From Desulfitibacter sp. BRH_c19 (GTDB taxonomy: Bacteria > Bacillota > DSM-16504 > Desulfitibacterales > Desulfitibacteraceae): a DNA stretch of 64,000 bases. The stretch is taken from positions 345,614-409,613 of the forward strand of contig LOER01000016.1 in the NCBI GenBank assembly GCA_001515945.1, given 5' to 3'. The notes beneath the pieces are model-generated. The model saw only the letters and a list, made by a program, of their open reading frames with translations. It made no database searches and was not told the DNA's origin. Position 1 is the first letter of the stretch. Each line of letters begins with the position of its first letter. This document shows, one piece after another, positions 61,087-64,000 of this stretch. The translations under genes were made by a program, and so were the position numbers.

Positions 61087-62028
61087 TTACCTCTTAATTT
61101 GAGCTAACTCTTGAAGCATTTCATCAGAAGTTCTTATTGTCCTAGCATTGGCCTGGTGTCCCCTCTGGGTCACGATCATATCTGTAAATTCTTCAGCCAA
61201 ATCAACATTTGACATCTCAAGGTTGCCTGGAAGTAAGGAGCCTTGTCCATGCCTACCATTTGGACCATCCAAGTTGGGAATACCAGAGTTGTTGGTTTCA
61301 TTGTACATATTCATACCAATCTTAGATAAACCCATAGGATTATTGAACTTTGCAACTGCGATAGGAGCTGCAACTCCATAGTCGTGGGGAGTACCATCAT
61401 CATAATATATATTATCCGGTGCAAAACTACCAATATTTCCTTGATCATCATTAAATGTTATATAGCCCTGTGCATCTACAGATACATTACTTACATTGCT
61501 AATGGGTACTTGTACTAAACTTAAGGTTCCATCAACATCTGGATCGGCATCAGAAACATAGCTCAATACATATTTACCTGTGGAAGTACACACTAAAAAT
61601 CCTTCTTCATCAAAAGCAAAATTCCCAGCTCTAGTGTAAGCTACACTCCCAGGATCATAGGATGCATCGGGATCTGCCCAATTAACTTCCCCGTTGATAT
61701 CCCTTACTGCATCTGCAACTACAAAATATCCATCACCCTGAAGCATTACATCAAAGTTATTACCAGTTGACATGGCCGGTCCCTGGGTATGTAGTACATC
61801 AATACTGCCAAGGCTGACTCCTAGACCTACCTGAACCGGGTTCATACCACCCACATTAGCTGTAGGCTGGGAAGCACCCCTAAGTGTTTGGCTAATCATG
61901 TCCTGAAATACTGTCCGGGATTTTTTATAGCCTATTGTATTGATATTAGCTATGTTATTACCTACAACATCCATCTTAGTCTGGCTTACTCTTAAACCAG
62001 CAACACCTGAATATAGTGAACGCATCAT
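61087..62028 (-). CDS. flgE: Flagellar hook protein FlgE (or FlgG-like)
   Basis: A 313 aa hook/rod protein. The N-terminus MRSLYSGVAGLRVSQTKMDV followed by VGNNIANINTIGYKKSRTVF and the C-terminus GNLEMSNVDLAEEFTDMIVTQRGHQANARTI are typical of the flagellar hook family. It has a short central domain, so it is near the lower size limit for FlgE. Order flgD, TIGR02530-like gene, then this gene fits flgE. ATG 62028 follows GTGAGGTCG at a moderate distance; ATG 62025 is the next codon. Confidence 0.9.
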   Translation of the reverse strand: MMRSLYSGVAGLRVSQTKMDVVGNNIANINTIGYKKSRTVFQDMISQTLRGASQPTANVGGMNPVQVGLGVSLGSIDVLHTQGPAMSTGNNFDVMLQGDGYFVVADAVRDINGEVNWADPDASYDPGSVAYTRAGNFAFDEEGFLVCTSTGKYVLSYVSDADPDVDGTLSLVQVPISNVSNVSVDAQGYITFNDDQGNIGSFAPDNIYYDDGTPHDYGVAAPIAVAKFNNPMGLSKIGMNMYNETNNSGIPNLDGPNGRHGQGSLLPGNLEMSNVDLAEEFTDMIVTQRGHQANARTIRTSDEMLQELAQIKR

Positions 62029-62066
62029 AATAAATCGACCTCACTTTTCCTTTTATTTTGTTTCCG

Positions 62067-62120
62067 AACCTGCATCCATCAGTCAGCAGGTTTTTGGGCT
62101 TCCTCAAGGAGGTCCGGCCC
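62067..62120 (-). other. Two adjacent hairpins in the leader of flgE
   Basis: On the minus strand, GGGC CGGA CCTC CTT GAGG AA GCCC (62120-62096) then AACCTGC TGACTGATGGAT GCAGGTT (62092-62067) form two stem-loops ahead of flgE. Neither is followed by a T-run. I see no match to a riboswitch core. Confidence 0.5.
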
Positions 62121-62127
62121 TTTTCAG

Positions 62128-62517
62128 TTATATAATCACAGCACTATCAATATTAGTAAAAACATTTTCCTTCATTCTTTCACTCTCAACTACTGTTATA
62201 ACCGTATTGTTTTTAACGCTTACAACTAGTGCAGCATTATCTGTTAACACCAAGGATTCTTTGCTACCCTTTTGAGATGCTGTTTGTACTGCCTTTGAGA
62301 TTTTCTCCAGTTGGGCTGGTTCAAACTGTAAACCACTTTGTAGCATTCTCTGGGTTGCATGGGCACTAAATTTAAGTTGACCCTGAGTGTTCCCTATTTG
62401 GGATTGCAATATTTCCTGAAATGCACCTTTTGCAGTCTGTGTCTGTTTAGTAGCTTTGTTTTGACCTTGGTTAACTGGTAATATGGGTTGCTTATGAATA
62501 TTTATTCTTTGAGTCAT
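62128..62517 (-). CDS. Flagellar operon protein of the TIGR02530 family
   Basis: A 129 aa protein. The conserved core is FSAHATQRMLQSGLQFEPAQ, followed by AVQTASQKGSKESLVLTDNA and a beta-rich end with VSVKNNTVITVVE, the pattern of the conserved protein between flgD and flgE in Firmicutes. Function is unknown. ATG 62517 overlaps the flgD stop (TAATG). Confidence 0.85.
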   Translation of the reverse strand: MTQRINIHKQPILPVNQGQNKATKQTQTAKGAFQEILQSQIGNTQGQLKFSAHATQRMLQSGLQFEPAQLEKISKAVQTASQKGSKESLVLTDNAALVVSVKNNTVITVVESERMKENVFTNIDSAVII

Positions 62518-63056
62518 TATTGATCATCACCTTCTTCTGTACCACCAGAACCCTCTTCTCCAGAATTTTCGTCTCCAGGATCTTCAATTATAGGTAATTC
62601 TCCATCACTATCTGTTACTGCAAGAACATAAGCTGCCGGGATTTCACGTTCTACCATAATTAGATAAGGTAGCCCTTCTTTTACTTTTACACTCGTAACA
62701 ATCCCTTCAATAGGTTCCTCTATCTCAGGGTCAATAGCTCTAACTTTTTTCCCAATGTAGGAAACAGCTTCAGATAAAACAATAGAAGCAGCCATCTCCC
62801 TTTGGTTATAAAGCACTTCCAGCGTAGCCTCAGTTGTTAATGAAATTGATTCATTCATGTTTTGAAGCTGTTCCAAAGAAGAGAATTGGGCCATTTGTGC
62901 TATGAATTCTTTATCATCCATCGGTTCCAACGGGTTTTGATTTTTAAGCTGCGTAACTAATAAATGAAGAAATTCATCTTTACCAAGTTCCTTTTTTACC
63001 GTTCTGCTTAAATCATCTTGCTGAGTATTGTATGTGCTAGTTTTACTTATGTCCAC
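62517..63056 (-). CDS. flgD: Flagellar hook capping/assembly protein FlgD
   Basis: A 179 aa protein needed to assemble the hook. The N-terminus has ELGKDEFLHLLVTQLKNQNPLEPMDDKEFI, the family core. AASIVLSEAVSYIGKKVRAID and the later beta-rich domain follow. The C-terminus is unusually acidic, Gly- and Glu-rich (GDENSGEEGSGGTEEGDD). GTG 63056 follows AGGAGGTGATTAC. It lies between fliK and the TIGR02530-like gene. Confidence 0.93.
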   Translation of the reverse strand: MDISKTSTYNTQQDDLSRTVKKELGKDEFLHLLVTQLKNQNPLEPMDDKEFIAQMAQFSSLEQLQNMNESISLTTEATLEVLYNQREMAASIVLSEAVSYIGKKVRAIDPEIEEPIEGIVTSVKVKEGLPYLIMVEREIPAAYVLAVTDSDGELPIIEDPGDENSGEEGSGGTEEGDDQ

Positions 63057-63067
63057 GTAATCACCTC

Positions 63068-64000
63068 CTAGGCTAAATAATTAACTCCATCCATTTGGTT
63101 ATTATTTGAAAACTCTTGTGGAAGAATCTCAATTGCTTCATCATTAGCTATATTTTGGTAATTCATTTTATTGTAGCTTTTGCTACCCCTTTCATTTTGG
63201 TTTCCTTGGTAAGTATCTGCTTCTTGTCCCCCAACATTTACTCCCAGATATTCAACCTTTATGCCTTGTTCCTGCATAGCGTTTTTAATTTGTTGCATTG
63301 CTGAGTTTAGAATACTACCAGTATGATTTTTATCTGCCGTCAAGCTAGCTGTAATCAAGCCTTCATTGTAAATTAAGTGGACTTTCACTTTTCCAAGAAA
63401 TTCAGGCTTCAGTTGAATTTCCATAAATGTTTTCCCCTCAGCTATATGGGTTTGAGTTTTTTGAACAATTTGTTGTGCCACATGCCAGGAGTTGCTATGA
63501 AGGGTATTTACTTCAGGCCGTGAAGCTAACCCATTATTTGAAACTTTATTACCCTCATTGGTTACATTAGGGTTCATGTCCTGGACAACCTTAGCAAAAC
63601 TCTTATCAGTTGATTTGAAATTAGCTTTGGCTAACTCCTTTTTGCTATTTGATATATTGCTATTTGCATTAGGGTTCTTAAAATCGGATTTGGTGTCGGG
63701 TGACTGCTTTCCATTGCTATCTATTAGTGGATCTTGGGCCTTAGTACTCATAGACTTTTGAGATATCCTGATATTATGAGACTCATCTTGTACTTTGTAC
63801 TCTTTTTTGTTTCCCTTTAAATATTGCATTTTATTTAAGAAGCTGAGTACTGCAACATCCTTGTTAGAGTCTTTATTAAGATTTGCACCAAATGCGTCTT
63901 GAGTAGTCCTTAGTTCATTGGTATTCTTTAATTCATTGGTATTCTTCGATTCATTGGTATTCTTTAATTCATTGGTATTCTTCGATTCATTGGTATTCTT
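63068..64000 (-). CDS. fliK: Flagellar hook-length control protein FliK, cut by the window edge
   Basis: At least 310 aa visible; the start lies beyond the right edge, because the frame is open without a stop from 64000. The C-terminal domain shows EIQLKPEFLGKVKVHLIYNE and AMQQIKNAMQEQGIKVEYLG, typical of FliK (EL-P-LG-V). It ends MDGVNYLA. The upstream part is low-complexity, with a run of six-residue units KNTNES and KNTNEL from an 18 bp tandem repeat at the right edge. FliK measures the hook and makes FlhB switch. flgD follows 11 bp downstream. Confidence 0.88.
   Translation of the reverse strand, partial: KNTNESKNTNELKNTNESKNTNELKNTNELRTTQDAFGANLNKDSNKDVAVLSFLNKMQYLKGNKKEYKVQDESHNIRISQKSMSTKAQDPLIDSNGKQSPDTKSDFKNPNANSNISNSKKELAKANFKSTDKSFAKVVQDMNPNVTNEGNKVSNNGLASRPEVNTLHSNSWHVAQQIVQKTQTHIAEGKTFMEIQLKPEFLGKVKVHLIYNEGLITASLTADKNHTGSILNSAMQQIKNAMQEQGIKVEYLGVNVGGQEADTYQGNQNERGSKSYNKMNYQNIANDEAIEILPQEFSNNNQMDGVNYLA
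63911..64000 (-). repeat. 18 bp tandem repeat in fliK
   Basis: Five units of ATTCATTGGTATTCTTTA or a one-base variant (TTCGATT in place of TTTAATT) run to the window edge. They encode KNTNEL and KNTNES alternately. The run continues past the window, so its full length is unknown. Confidence 0.85.

Noticed and set aside
62067..62120. Possible c-di-GMP (GEMM) riboswitch before flgE
   Set aside because: Two hairpins are present, but the conserved GEMM core segments and tetraloop receptor are not seen.

Overview
The window is AT-rich DNA, almost all of it transcribed on the minus strand, from a spore-forming, flagellated, anaerobic Firmicute. A Clostridia/Peptococcaceae-type lineage fits best, but I cannot name the species. 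The evidence is spoIIGA-sigE, spoVD and a small acid-soluble spore protein gene (sporulation), a long flagellar/chemotaxis operon, a Hdr-Flx flavin-based electron-bifurcation operon, and frequent GTG/TTG starts with strong GGAGG-type ribosome binding sites.

Layout, left to right (transcription mostly runs right to left). 1-22 kb: the division and cell wall (dcw) cluster. In transcription order it is mraZ, rsmH, ftsL, spoVD/pbp, murE, murF, mraY, murD, ftsW, murG, murC, murB, murA, ftsQ, sbp, ftsA, ftsZ, spoIIGA, sigE. It makes lipid II, assembles the divisome, and ends with the protease and pro-sigma factor of the mother-cell programme. 22-32 kb: accessory and housekeeping genes (small membrane protein, MetE/UroD-like protein, ThiF/MoeB-like enzyme, TPR protein, MoxR ATPase with a VWA partner, Fur/PerR regulator, YlbF, RidA, Ca2+/cation antiporter, PHP phosphatase). 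32-39 kb: hdrCBA-flxDCBA, with overlapping genes and a terminator. 39-43.7 kb: Na/Pi cotransporter-like gene (+), LarA-like racemase, YflT-like stress protein (+), fdhD and an SASP gene (+). 43.7-64 kb: flagellar/chemotaxis operon, in transcription order fliK (cut by the window edge), flgD, a TIGR02530-type gene, flgE, flbD, motA, motB, fliL, fliN, fliO, fliP, fliQ, fliR, flhB, flhA, flhF, flhG, a PilZ gene, sigD/fliA, a swrB-like gene, a small gene described here, flgF/G-like, cheD, cheR, cheC, cheY, fliM, fliY.

Three things stand out. (1) Several genes appear to start at ATT (or CTG) placed behind a good Shine-Dalgarno: a Fur/PerR gene, fliN, a flgF/G-like gene, cheC, and a 73-codon membrane protein gene between the swrB-like and flgF/G-like genes that has no ATG/GTG/TTG start. 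(2) There are several families of palindromic intergenic repeats. One is a ~40 bp hairpin found five times, and it interrupts another repeat that is present uninterrupted elsewhere. A ~240 bp composite repeat sits in inverted orientation on both sides of mraZ-rsmH-ftsL. (3) A ~177 bp long-hairpin element occurs twice, with a nearly identical core and diverged arms that still pair. I found no defence system, CRISPR array, rRNA, tRNA, prophage or intact insertion sequence.
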